IMG/VR virus record: IMGVR_UViG_3300034198_005031
Location: 1 to 35,448 of that record
DNA: 35,448 bases
DNA from: a virus
Strand: one strand, 5' to 3'
Shown: positions 12,956 to 21,900 of the stretch, one piece after another
Layout of the letters: the number at the start of each line of letters is the position of its first letter
Numbering within the stretch: position 1 is the first letter of the stretch
Notes under the pieces: generated by a model
The model's database searches: none
Seen by the model: the letters and a program-made list of their open reading frames with translations, nothing else
What the model was told of the DNA's origin: nothing
Position numbers and translations under genes: made by a program

Positions 12956-13144
12956 TGTACAAAAAATAGTTTGGGTTTACCCCTTGAGACACGCCGTAGC
13001 TCTAGTCCCCTATATAAGTATAGGGCGAAATACTTATTGAGCCCTGGTAAGCAAGCTTGAAAGCTTGCGTTGAATTGTATTTATGCTTAAGTGGGGATAC
13101 CTCTGTCATGGCACTGGTTACCCCCTACAACCCCTGGAGGATCT

Positions 13145-15034
13145 TTGGATAGGCAGTTAAGTCCAGAGGAAGCTAGGAAAGAATTGATCTTGTTGGTGCG
13201 CCAAGGGCGCACTATTGTGGATGCTCTTAAAGTAATAGGTCGCTCTCGCTCTTGGTATGATACTCAGCGCCGTGAAGCTCAAGGCTTCTCGGCTTTGATT
13301 GATAATGCTCGGTTTAGGAATGCTGACCTCGCTGATTCAGCTCGGTCTAATTTGTCTGACTTTGGTGATTTCTCTGCCAAGTATCTTGGTACGATTGTTC
13401 CTCCCCATATGTTAAATGTGGTGGATATGTTGGAAGGACGGGATCCGTCCTTTTTGCACCCTTCGATGGTATATGAGAAGGGTTCTGCTGGTTTGTCCCG
13501 GTTGTTGGTGAACACTCCCCCCAACCATGCTAAGACCATGACGATCACTATTAATTATGTGACGTACCGTATTGTGAAGAACCCAAACATTAACGTCATG
13601 GTTATTTCTAAAACCCAAGAGCAAGCTAAAAAGTTTTTGTATGCCATCAAGCAACGCTTGACGCATCCCCGGTACGCCGACCTTCAGGTAGCCTTTGGTC
13701 CCGCCGATGGTTTCAAAGCCACCGCTGACCAATGGTCAGCTACCAAAGTATACCTCGGTGGAGACACCAGAGACTCTGACGCTAAAGACCCCACCATAGA
13801 AGCCATAGGCATGGGTGGACAAGTTTACGGTAACCGCGCTGACCTTATCGTCTTAGACGACGTTGTGACCCTCTCCAACGCTAGCGAATGGGGCAAGCAG
13901 CAAGAATGGATCCGACAAGAGGTTGCCTCCCGCCTTCCACCGGGAGGGGGGCAGCTTCTTGTTGTTGGTACCCGCGTCTCAGCAGTTGACCTATATAAAG
14001 AACTCAGATCAACCGCACACTACACAGACGGTGTCATACCCTGGTCATACCTTTCAATGCCAGCCGTACTAGAATACGCTGACAAACCCGAAGACTGGAA
14101 AACACTCTGGTCAAAGTCGCAACAACCCCTCACCGAAGACGACACACCCGATGAGAACGGTAACTACGACAGATGGACTGGACCGCGTCTCGCAGCGGTC
14201 CGTAACGAGGCTGGACCATCAAAGTGGTCTTTGGTATACCAGAACCTCGACATTGCAGAGAATGCAATCTTCGACCCGACATGCGTCAGAGGCGCAGTTA
14301 ATGGTATGAGAAAGCCGGGTGCGTTGGTTGCAGGCGCAGCGGGTCATCCTGAGAACTCCCAAAACTTTTATAGGGTGATCGGGATTGATCCAGCCATGTC
14401 TGGTGACACGGCAGCTATTGCTTACGCGGTTGATCGCAGGACACATAAACGCTATGTCATGGATGTTCACATCATGACTGCTCCTACACCTGCAGCAATT
14501 CGGACTCTCATTAGAGAATGGACAGACGCATATCATCCCCACACTATTATTGTGGAATCAAATGCGTTCCAACTTTTTCTTACACAAGATGAAGAGATTA
14601 GAAACTTTTTATCCACACGAGGAATCAACTACCGACCTCACTATACGGGAAACAATAAACAAGATCCCGAGTTCGGCGTAGCCTCACTTGCACCACTGTT
14701 TGGCACCATCATTAAGCGAGATGGTGTCAACAATAACTTCAAACATGCTGGCGATAATCTTATCGAATTGCCAGACTCGTCGAAGTCAGAACATGTTAAG
14801 AAACTCATTGAACAACTAGTAACCTGGCAACCAGGCAAACAAGGTAAACAATTAAAAATGGATGCCGTCATGGCACTATGGTTCTGCGAAATTGTAGCCA
14901 GAGAAACACTCTTAACATCAACCAATGTACCTAACTTCCTTAGTAATCAATTCACCCCCAGGGGTCAAGTGGAATCAAGGTACCTCATCAACCTAGATGA
15001 TCTCGCTGCACAACAGCGAGTCGTAAGATTGTGA
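13145..15034 (+). CDS. terL: Terminase large subunit with N-terminal HTH
   Basis: The TTG at 13145 is preferred since GGAGG stands 4 bases upstream; the open frame also has a GTG at 13091, but no ribosome-binding site precedes it. From the TTG the protein has 629 aa. An ATPase half has a Walker A-like NTPPNHAKT (about residues 123-131) and Walker B LIVLDD (234-239); a nuclease half begins with VIGIDPAMSGDTAA (Asp near 415). The first 50 residues (VRQGRTIVDALKVIGRSRSWYDTQ) look like a helix-turn-helix of the small-terminase type, so both roles may be fused; no separate small subunit is seen. A portal gene follows. Confidence 0.93.
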   Translation: MDRQLSPEEARKELILLVRQGRTIVDALKVIGRSRSWYDTQRREAQGFSALIDNARFRNADLADSARSNLSDFGDFSAKYLGTIVPPHMLNVVDMLEGRDPSFLHPSMVYEKGSAGLSRLLVNTPPNHAKTMTITINYVTYRIVKNPNINVMVISKTQEQAKKFLYAIKQRLTHPRYADLQVAFGPADGFKATADQWSATKVYLGGDTRDSDAKDPTIEAIGMGGQVYGNRADLIVLDDVVTLSNASEWGKQQEWIRQEVASRLPPGGGQLLVVGTRVSAVDLYKELRSTAHYTDGVIPWSYLSMPAVLEYADKPEDWKTLWSKSQQPLTEDDTPDENGNYDRWTGPRLAAVRNEAGPSKWSLVYQNLDIAENAIFDPTCVRGAVNGMRKPGALVAGAAGHPENSQNFYRVIGIDPAMSGDTAAIAYAVDRRTHKRYVMDVHIMTAPTPAAIRTLIREWTDAYHPHTIIVESNAFQLFLTQDEEIRNFLSTRGINYRPHYTGNNKQDPEFGVASLAPLFGTIIKRDGVNNNFKHAGDNLIELPDSSKSEHVKKLIEQLVTWQPGKQGKQLKMDAVMALWFCEIVARETLLTSTNVPNFLSNQFTPRGQVESRYLINLDDLAAQQRVVRL

Positions 15035-16806
15035 AGCCAATGACAGATCTTGTAAATGCATTCGAACAATTAAAAGTTCGAAATACCGAGCGCGATAAGC
15101 GCATGCGCGAGGTTGCTCTTATTAGAGCAGGCAATGCTGAACAGGTTTTTCCTGGTCTTTTCCCAGAGGGTGTATGGTCACGTCCGATCATTGCCAATCT
15201 TATTGATGTTGTTGCTCGAGATATTGCTGAGCAAGTTGGCGTGCTCCCTACCATTACTGCTGCTGGTGATTCTTCTTTAGATGATAATCAGCGTACCAAG
15301 GCTGATAAGAGAACAAAGATTGCTAACTATTATGTTGCAGCTTCTCGTCTTGGTACGGAACTACTGCGTGGCGCAGATCAATTAGCAACCTATGGTTTTG
15401 TTCCTCTTCGTGTCGAACCACACTTCAAGGATCAAAGACCACACATTCATGTCGAGAACGCGTTTGGAGCATATTTCGACATTGATCGTTTCGGTACGGT
15501 AAACACTTATGCTCGTTCCTATCATCGTAAAGCTGGAGATCTTGCTGCCCATTTTCCGGAGCAGGCAAATGTTATTCTTCAAACTGGTTCCTTCGGCGCA
15601 AGGACCGACGGTAACTCACTTCTTGAAGTGGTACGATGGATGGACAAGAACACTACTACTTTGTTCTTGCCTCAACGCGGAGGTTTAGTCCTTGCCCAAA
15701 CGCCAAACAAACTTGGTCGAGTCCCAGTTGCGGTTGCTTTCCGTCCTTCACTTGATGGCGAACAACGGGGTCAGTTCGACGATGTACTCCCAGTCTATGC
15801 AGCAAAAGCGCGTCTCGCGCTCCTCACTATGGAAGCTGTTCAAAAGTCTGTTGAAGCTCCTCTTGCTTTGCCCAATGATGTTACTCAGCTTAGCATTGGT
15901 CCCGATAGCGTCATTCGCTCGAATAGTCCGGAAAAGATTCGCCGGGTAAATCTTGATGTTCCTCAGTTTGCTTTTGCTGAGAACAATGTTCTTGCTGATG
16001 AAATGAAGTTGGGTACTCGTTTTCCTCAAGCTCGTGCGGGTCAAGCCGAAGGTTCCATAGTAACTGGTCAGGGTGTAAAAGCCTTAATGGCTGGTTATGA
16101 TTCACAAATTAATGTGTATCAATCTATTCTTGGCGAGGCAATCGGTCAAGCAATTTCTATTGCTATGCAAACTGATGAAATTTATTTTGGAAATATTACC
16201 AAAGAAGTTTCGGCTAAAGCCAATGGTGTTCAATACAAGTTGAACTATAAGCCATCTTCTGACATTAAAGGTAATTATGGTGTCACTGTTGAATATGGGT
16301 TAATGGCTGGGCTTGATCCTAACCGCGCTTTAGTATGGGGATTGCAAGCTCGTGGAGATAAACTTATTTCTCGTGGCATGTTGCGTCGTAATCTTCCTAT
16401 CTCAATTAACGCGGGTGAGGAAGAGCGAGCTATTGATATTGAAGAAATGCGTGACAGTTTGAAGTCATCTGTGTCTTCTTTGGCACAAGCTATTCCGCAA
16501 ATGGTTTCTCAAGGACAAGATCCTATGAAGATTGTTAATGCTATGGCTAGTGTTATTAATGATCGCAAAAAGGGTACTTCATTAGAGGATGCTGTAGCTA
16601 ATGCGTTTAAGCCTGAAAAGCCTAAACCTGCTGCCCCTGGCGTACCTGAGACTGAAACTCCCGGTATGCCTGGTGAACCAGGCGCTGGGCAAATGCCACA
16701 AATGCAAAACCAAGGTCGACCACCTATGCAGGAACTCCTCGCGGGGCTCACTGGTGGGGGTCGTCCTAATTTATCTGCGAGAGTTACTCGTCAAATACCA
16801 GCATAA
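15031..16806 (+). CDS. Portal protein
   Basis: 591 aa; GTG start at 15031 overlapping the terminase stop (GTGA). The N-terminal half (WSRPIIANLIDVVARDIAEQVG, then ADQLATYGFVPLRVEPHF) is that of portal proteins with a long alpha-beta clip region. The C-terminal 70 residues are Pro/Gly/Met-rich and probably disordered. It forms the dodecameric ring through which DNA is packed. Its place directly after terminase supports the call. Within the first 30 codons there is an inverted repeat (TTCGAAC and GTTCGAA, 15061-15082). Confidence 0.9.
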   Translation: MKPMTDLVNAFEQLKVRNTERDKRMREVALIRAGNAEQVFPGLFPEGVWSRPIIANLIDVVARDIAEQVGVLPTITAAGDSSLDDNQRTKADKRTKIANYYVAASRLGTELLRGADQLATYGFVPLRVEPHFKDQRPHIHVENAFGAYFDIDRFGTVNTYARSYHRKAGDLAAHFPEQANVILQTGSFGARTDGNSLLEVVRWMDKNTTTLFLPQRGGLVLAQTPNKLGRVPVAVAFRPSLDGEQRGQFDDVLPVYAAKARLALLTMEAVQKSVEAPLALPNDVTQLSIGPDSVIRSNSPEKIRRVNLDVPQFAFAENNVLADEMKLGTRFPQARAGQAEGSIVTGQGVKALMAGYDSQINVYQSILGEAIGQAISIAMQTDEIYFGNITKEVSAKANGVQYKLNYKPSSDIKGNYGVTVEYGLMAGLDPNRALVWGLQARGDKLISRGMLRRNLPISINAGEEERAIDIEEMRDSLKSSVSSLAQAIPQMVSQGQDPMKIVNAMASVINDRKKGTSLEDAVANAFKPEKPKPAAPGVPETETPGMPGEPGAGQMPQMQNQGRPPMQELLAGLTGGGRPNLSARVTRQIPA

Positions 16807-16818
16807 CAAGGAGAAAAA

Positions 16819-16968
16819 ATGTTTGGAAAGCAAGGAAAGCCAGCCAAGGCTATTGTCGGCGTAAAGATCGAAGGCAAGAAGCCAGGCGGAAAAGTTGTCG
16901 GTGGCGGAATGGTGAAGCAAGGTATCACCCCCAAGGGCATCAAGGGCAATAACAACAAGCTTAAGTAA
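16819..16968 (+). CDS. Small Lys/Gly-rich protein, 49 aa
   Basis: ATG at 16819 with AAGGAG 5 bases upstream. Basic, Gly-rich sequence (MFGKQGKPAKAIVGVKIEGK and a tail ending GNNNKLK). No domain. It lies between portal and the LysM protein and is probably a virion or assembly component; small basic proteins of this style recur after the capsid gene. Confidence 0.75.
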   Translation: MFGKQGKPAKAIVGVKIEGKKPGGKVVGGGMVKQGITPKGIKGNNNKLK

Positions 16969-16998
16969 ATTTTAATCAAATTTAAGTAAAGGATAATT

Positions 16999-18399
16999 AT
17001 GGCAGCCAAGGGCAATGGTAAACCCGCTACCCCAAAAAAGTTTAAGCAGGCTAGAGCCGACGCACGTCCGGCTGCCAAGGCTGCCTTCAGTGGTAAATCA
17101 AAAGCAGGGTTGAAAGATCCTACTCTTAAATTAACCGCCGATGATAAAAAAGCTATTTCTGAAATGCAAAAATCTGGCAGGGCTGATACAAAAGCTGGTT
17201 TAACCCAAGCGGATACTGAGGCTCGTGCTGCCGAACGGCAACGCGCTTTGGATCGATTCCGTCAAGGTGAATCTGGACCTTCTTCTACTTCCCCTAAGTC
17301 TACTCCGGTGGTAAAAGATGCGCCTTCCAAGCCTCGCTTGCAGGGTACTTCTCAAGCAGCTGCATCTAAGCCAGCCAAAGCCCCTTCTGGTAAGGCAGCT
17401 AACAGCAGCCCCGGATCGAGCCAAGGTATTAGCAAAGTTGAAAAGCCTGAAACTAAGCCTCAAACTAAGAAGCCTTCCACTACTCGCACCGCCACTCGTG
17501 GTGCTAGCAGTGTCAGCAAGCCTGGTAAGTCTTTGGCTATTCGTCCCGATGCAGTTATTTCGCCAAAAGAACGGCAACGCTATCAAGGTATGTTTGCAGA
17601 TAACTCTCCTAAGACTGGCAAAGAAGTTGCCATTCGTTCTAAGGGTACGGTGGCTACTACTTCCACTAAGGGTGGAGCTCCTGCCGTTCGTGAAGCTAAA
17701 GTTACTGTTATTCCTCGCGCTGAAACTGCAAAGCCCAAATTTGGTAAAATCAAAGCAGGTGGCAAAGGTTTATTAGGAACTGCGGTTGCTGCCGAAGGCT
17801 TAAGCATGGTTAAAGGTTCTACCGATAAAGACCTTAAAGAGCTGGATCGCTTAAAGGCTAAGCTTGCCAAGGCTCAAGGTAAAACTTATAAGCCTGGTTT
17901 CTTTGGTAATTTTAAAGCAGACGCTGCTGGTGAGCTTTCTCAACTTGGAAGTCTTGCCACTATGGGATTAGTGGGAAAGACTCGTCGTCAATATATGGAT
18001 GAGTTAAATACCAAGATCGCCAAGGCTGAGGCAAAGAAGGCAGCCGTTAAGAAACCTTCTGTTCCCGTACCACCCGTAGGAACCGCCCAAGGTGGTATGC
18101 CAGGCGGAGGAATTGCCAAGGCTCAATCAGCAGCTTCTATGGCTACCAAGAAGCCACAGATTCCAGCGGGTGGACCATCAGGTGGTTCTGCTGCTCCTAA
18201 GGGATCTACGGGCAAAACAGTGGCTCCTGGAGGGGTATATACCGTCGTGAAGGGCGATACCTTATGGGATATTGCCAAGCGTCATGGCGTAACCTTAAAG
18301 CAGGTTCGTGAAGCCAACCCAGTATTTACAGAAAATCCCAAGTACAAGAACGGATCAATGATCTGGTCGGGGACAAAGGTACGAATTCCAGGAAAGTAG
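16999..18399 (+). CDS. LysM-domain structural protein with long disordered N-terminus
   Basis: 466 aa, ATG at 16999 with AAAGGA upstream. Residues 1-230 are rich in Lys, Ala, Ser, Pro and Thr and likely unstructured. Residues about 250-350 form a more ordered part with a helix (LKELDRLKAKLAKAQGK) and LGTAVAAEGLSMVKG. The last 55 residues (VYTVVKGDTLWDIAKRHGVTL, then NGSMIWSGTKVRIPG) are a LysM domain, which binds peptidoglycan or chitin-like glycans. In a virion such a domain could help the particle hold or cross the cell wall. A scaffold or head-associated role is the alternative, given its place beside portal. Confidence 0.82.
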   Translation: MAAKGNGKPATPKKFKQARADARPAAKAAFSGKSKAGLKDPTLKLTADDKKAISEMQKSGRADTKAGLTQADTEARAAERQRALDRFRQGESGPSSTSPKSTPVVKDAPSKPRLQGTSQAAASKPAKAPSGKAANSSPGSSQGISKVEKPETKPQTKKPSTTRTATRGASSVSKPGKSLAIRPDAVISPKERQRYQGMFADNSPKTGKEVAIRSKGTVATTSTKGGAPAVREAKVTVIPRAETAKPKFGKIKAGGKGLLGTAVAAEGLSMVKGSTDKDLKELDRLKAKLAKAQGKTYKPGFFGNFKADAAGELSQLGSLATMGLVGKTRRQYMDELNTKIAKAEAKKAAVKKPSVPVPPVGTAQGGMPGGGIAKAQSAASMATKKPQIPAGGPSGGSAAPKGSTGKTVAPGGVYTVVKGDTLWDIAKRHGVTLKQVREANPVFTENPKYKNGSMIWSGTKVRIPGK

Positions 18400-18406
18400 G
18401 TGACCC

Positions 18407-18808
18407 ATGGCTGAAGCCGTTAGCGGTCCAGGGGCGTTTTCACAACGCACCGATCTTCCACAAAAACAAGGGATAAAGGCATTGCCTAACGCAGCGTATG
18501 GGGAGCAACAAGACTTCCAAGGCATCCAACAGGGTGCTCCAATGGAGAAGGCATCTAACCCTATGGCTGATGTTGTCCCGTTGAATGCTCCTACCCAGCG
18601 ACCTGGGGAACCAGTCACTGCAGGAGTGGACGCTGGTCCAGGTCCTGGTAGAGAAATCCTTGGTTTGAGCAATCCTGTTGATTCTCAATTACAAGATCTT
18701 TCAATGCTTGCTGAATATATTCCATTAATGCAGCAATATGCAGATTCTCAACAGTCAACGGGAACGATGAAGGCTTTTGTTAAATACCTTCGGAGTCAAA
18801 CAGGGTGA
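18407..18808 (+). CDS. Hypothetical Pro/Gly/Gln-rich protein, 133 aa
   Basis: ATG at 18407, preceded by AGGTGA. The first 85 residues have no regular structure (GPGAFSQRTDLPQKQG, TAGVDAGPGPGREIL); the last 45 are helical (SQLQDLSMLAEYIPLMQQYA). Its stop overlaps the next gene by GTGA. No family seen; likely a virion or assembly protein from its context. Confidence 0.75.
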   Translation: MAEAVSGPGAFSQRTDLPQKQGIKALPNAAYGEQQDFQGIQQGAPMEKASNPMADVVPLNAPTQRPGEPVTAGVDAGPGPGREILGLSNPVDSQLQDLSMLAEYIPLMQQYADSQQSTGTMKAFVKYLRSQTG

Positions 18809-18984
18809 AAATTTTGCAAAAGTTTGAAGACAACCTTGAGTATCTTGGATTTGAGATGGCTCCAGTTGCTTGGGATTTAGCTCGTTTTCCTTTTAAGAAT
18901 GATGCAGACCGAACCGCATTGCTTGAAGAACTGACCGCAAAGAAGGAGGCTGTGCCTAATGACGGACAGCAACCAACCGCTTGA
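18805..18984 (+). CDS. Small hypothetical protein, 59 aa
   Basis: GTG at 18805 overlapping the previous stop (GTGA), with CGGAG about 10 bases upstream. The frame reads MKILQKFEDNLEYLGFEMAP and ends PNDGQQPTA, overlapping the next gene by 26 nt. It looks like a small helical protein. Coupling on both sides and codon choice like its neighbours favour a real gene. Confidence 0.68.
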   Translation: MKILQKFEDNLEYLGFEMAPVAWDLARFPFKNDADRTALLEELTAKKEAVPNDGQQPTA

Positions 18985-21900
18985 TTGGTCGTTATGGAAC
19001 AGCAATATGCCACAGAATGCTGCTGGAGAACCAGCAGCACCTGTATCTACAATTGATGGTTTTAAAAAAAAGCAAAAAGATGATGGCACCAAGGTTGGTG
19101 GAATTGAATCTGCTGTCCTGCCCAAGTTAGAAAGTGCTATCAAGTCTGGTAAAAGCAATGCTGCTACTGGATGGCTCGTTAACCCAGCAATGCGCGTGAT
19201 GGAAACATTCGGCAAGCGTGTAGTACAACCCTTGACTCAAGGTGTATCCACTGGGTTCCTTACTGTAGAAGCTTTGCAGCAAGGAAAGGGAGCAGAGTCT
19301 TTCAGGTTTGCTAAAGAACAAGCCAAAAAGATTTCTATGGGTCAAGCTTTGGCAACCGAAGTTGGTCAAGCATTGGGTGGTGGATTTATTCCATCTAGTG
19401 TTACCCCTACCTTTATGGATCCAGGTTTTAATGTTTTTGATGATGCTCAAAGAACCAAAGCTTTTCGTGATGAATGGTGGGGAATAGCAGCATCTGGAAG
19501 CACTGATCTTGCATTAGCTGCTATTGGAACCAAGGGTGCTGGAACATTAGTTAAGAGTGGTGTAAAAGCTGCCCTGGGTCCTAAGAAAATTTATACCCCA
19601 CAAGATATGAATGTCTTTAGGAACAAGGCACAAGAAACTGTTGATTGGGCTAAAGCTGCAGATGGAACACCACCACCATCTGGTCTTGGTGTATTAATTA
19701 ATAATGCTGTTAAAGAAACAGATGTTACTAAACTGTCTGCAAACCCACTTGTTTCTGAAACATCTAATCCTTATCGTACGGCAACCATTCTATCTCGTTT
19801 AGATAATCATGAAGATGTTGCAAACTATCTTCTTGCTGAGCGTGGGGATGCTCAGGCATTTAATAACTTTTTCAAAAGCAAGCCACTTGCTGCTGACCAT
19901 TTAGATAACTATGGTATTAATAATTTTGAACCAATTTCAGATTGGTCAACGATTCATTTAGATACAATCAGTCCTAAACTTACTGATCGTTACCAAGCAT
20001 TGATCGACGCTAAAGCAAAAACTGATCCTAATTTTGCTGCTGCTCTTGATGACTTTAAATCTAAAGCAACTTCCGGAGTAATCGAAAGTTATCAACCTGG
20101 TCGTTTTGGCTTTGCAGAAAATATTGCTTTACAGAAGAAGAATCTTTCTCTTGCTGCAAAGTACGGTGATATTAAACTTTTTGGAAAAGATGCTGTAGAC
20201 AGCGGTTGGAAAACTTCTGTTTATCAATCAGAAACATATGATCGTGCTATTAGAACAATAGCATGGGTTGGATCTGGAAGACCTCAGGGTCATATTAACA
20301 TTTCTAATCCTCGTAAATTTGAAGCATCCAATGATCTCCTTTCAGATCTTAATCGCCTTCAAATGCTACGCGGTGCTTCTGGAGCTCAATTCAAAAGAGA
20401 CATGGTCAAGAAATTTCTTGATGCTCAAGATGATACTCAACGTGCCATTGCTCTTGCGGATATTGAAAAGCAAGTTATGTTTAAGCTTGCAGATAGTTAT
20501 GGCGTTAAGTCTGTTGGCGGGATAACCACGGATAAAGATGCTGTAGATCAAATTACGCGTTGGCATGTAGGCACTTCTCAACGCAGACAAACCATTAAGC
20601 AGTATGCAGTTAATCATGGTTTTATACCAGATGATAACGGCAATCTTAATGTTACTAATTTTTGGTCACCCACCAATGAAGCTCAAACTGTTCCCATGCT
20701 TGATTTCCGCAAGCTTGAAATTGAGGTAATGTTACAGACAAAGCGCCTTGCTGGCGCTGCTGCCCCTATATCCAAGGGACAGATAGCTGGAGCATACGCA
20801 TCTAGAGCGTTAATGTCCACTGGTCAAGTTCTTGATTTAGCAAATATGGTTTTTAATAGTTTGAACCTTTTGCGCGTTGCTTACATTCCCAAGAACTCTA
20901 TGGTTGATCCGCTTGCTCGCGGAAGCATGGCTATGGAAAGCACCGAACTTATTAACAATATTTTTCCAGGAGCATCTAATGCTGCATACAATTCTTCGTT
21001 AAGAGCTCAGTCCCTTGGTCGCTGGATACCGGGAACTGCTGGTTCTACATCAAGAAAAATGGAAAAAGCAATTTCCAAAGAAATGGAACTTCTTAAAGGA
21101 GATCTAGATAAGGCTGTTCCAGCATGGGAAACTGCTCAAAAAGATTATGATATTGCAAACTCTTTATATGTTAGCGCTAAAAACAAGCAAGCAAAAGCTG
21201 CTGCTAAAGCGAATAAACTTAAAACACCTGACGCTGAAACTGCTATGTTTAATGCAGACAAAGCTGCTTGGGAAGCAGAAAAAGAATTATCAAATGCCAA
21301 AGATATTTTGGATAGAACTGGATCAAGCGTCCAGGGACTTTCTACCGTTATGGAAAAGCACCGGGCTAAATTAACTCAATCCGTTATTGCTACTGGCAAT
21401 AAGAATAGATATCGACATCTTGGTCAAGATGCTGAGATCATTGAGGTAAATGGTAAGAAGTACAACATCGCTGGACTTGCTGATCCAAATGTTCGTGGTG
21501 CTAACGCCTATATGTCCGAAGTTGATTCAGCACAAAACTTTATTAATACTGCTATGCAATCTGAAATTAGCAGAAACCTTAGTTCTCGTGGAGCACGATT
21601 TGTAACCATAGCAAGCAATGAAGGCAAACCATATTGGAATGCTTTGACCCACGTTGCTAATCGTCAAGTTCGCAATGAACTTGATATGCCTATTGGTATG
21701 ATGATGCGTGGAGATGATCCTGCTTCCATCCTTAAATGGCTTTATACTGGAGATGCTGGCAAAGAATACCGTCGTCGTATGGCTTCTCGGGCGGGTAGGG
21801 ATTTAACTCAAGAAGATTTTGCCACATGGATTTCTACCACTTCAGATAAACTGAATAAAATGTATCCAAGTCAAGAACTTCGTGATCTTATTCTACAAAG

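Larger units (their letters stand above)
12787..13144. other. Non-coding junction before the late genes
   Basis: About 360 bases without a credible gene. It starts with a GC-rich stretch with short stems (CCGG and GGGC types, 12810-12860), then a C-rich tract that is a G-quadruplex motif on the minus strand (12879-12898), an intrinsic terminator (12923-12955), a perfect hairpin CCCTATA-TAAG-TATAGGG (13008-13025) and a second hairpin GCAAGCT-TGAA-AGCTTGC (13051-13068). A TTGAGA at 12984 and TATATA at 13011 are 21 bases apart, too far for a normal sigma70 promoter. The position just before terminase is where a packaging site, late promoter or origin often lies. Confidence 0.55.

Noticed and set aside
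12984-13025. Promoter TTGAGA / TATATA before the late genes
   Set aside because: The spacer is 21 bases, too long for a standard promoter; the TATATA lies in a hairpin. Kept only as a remark.
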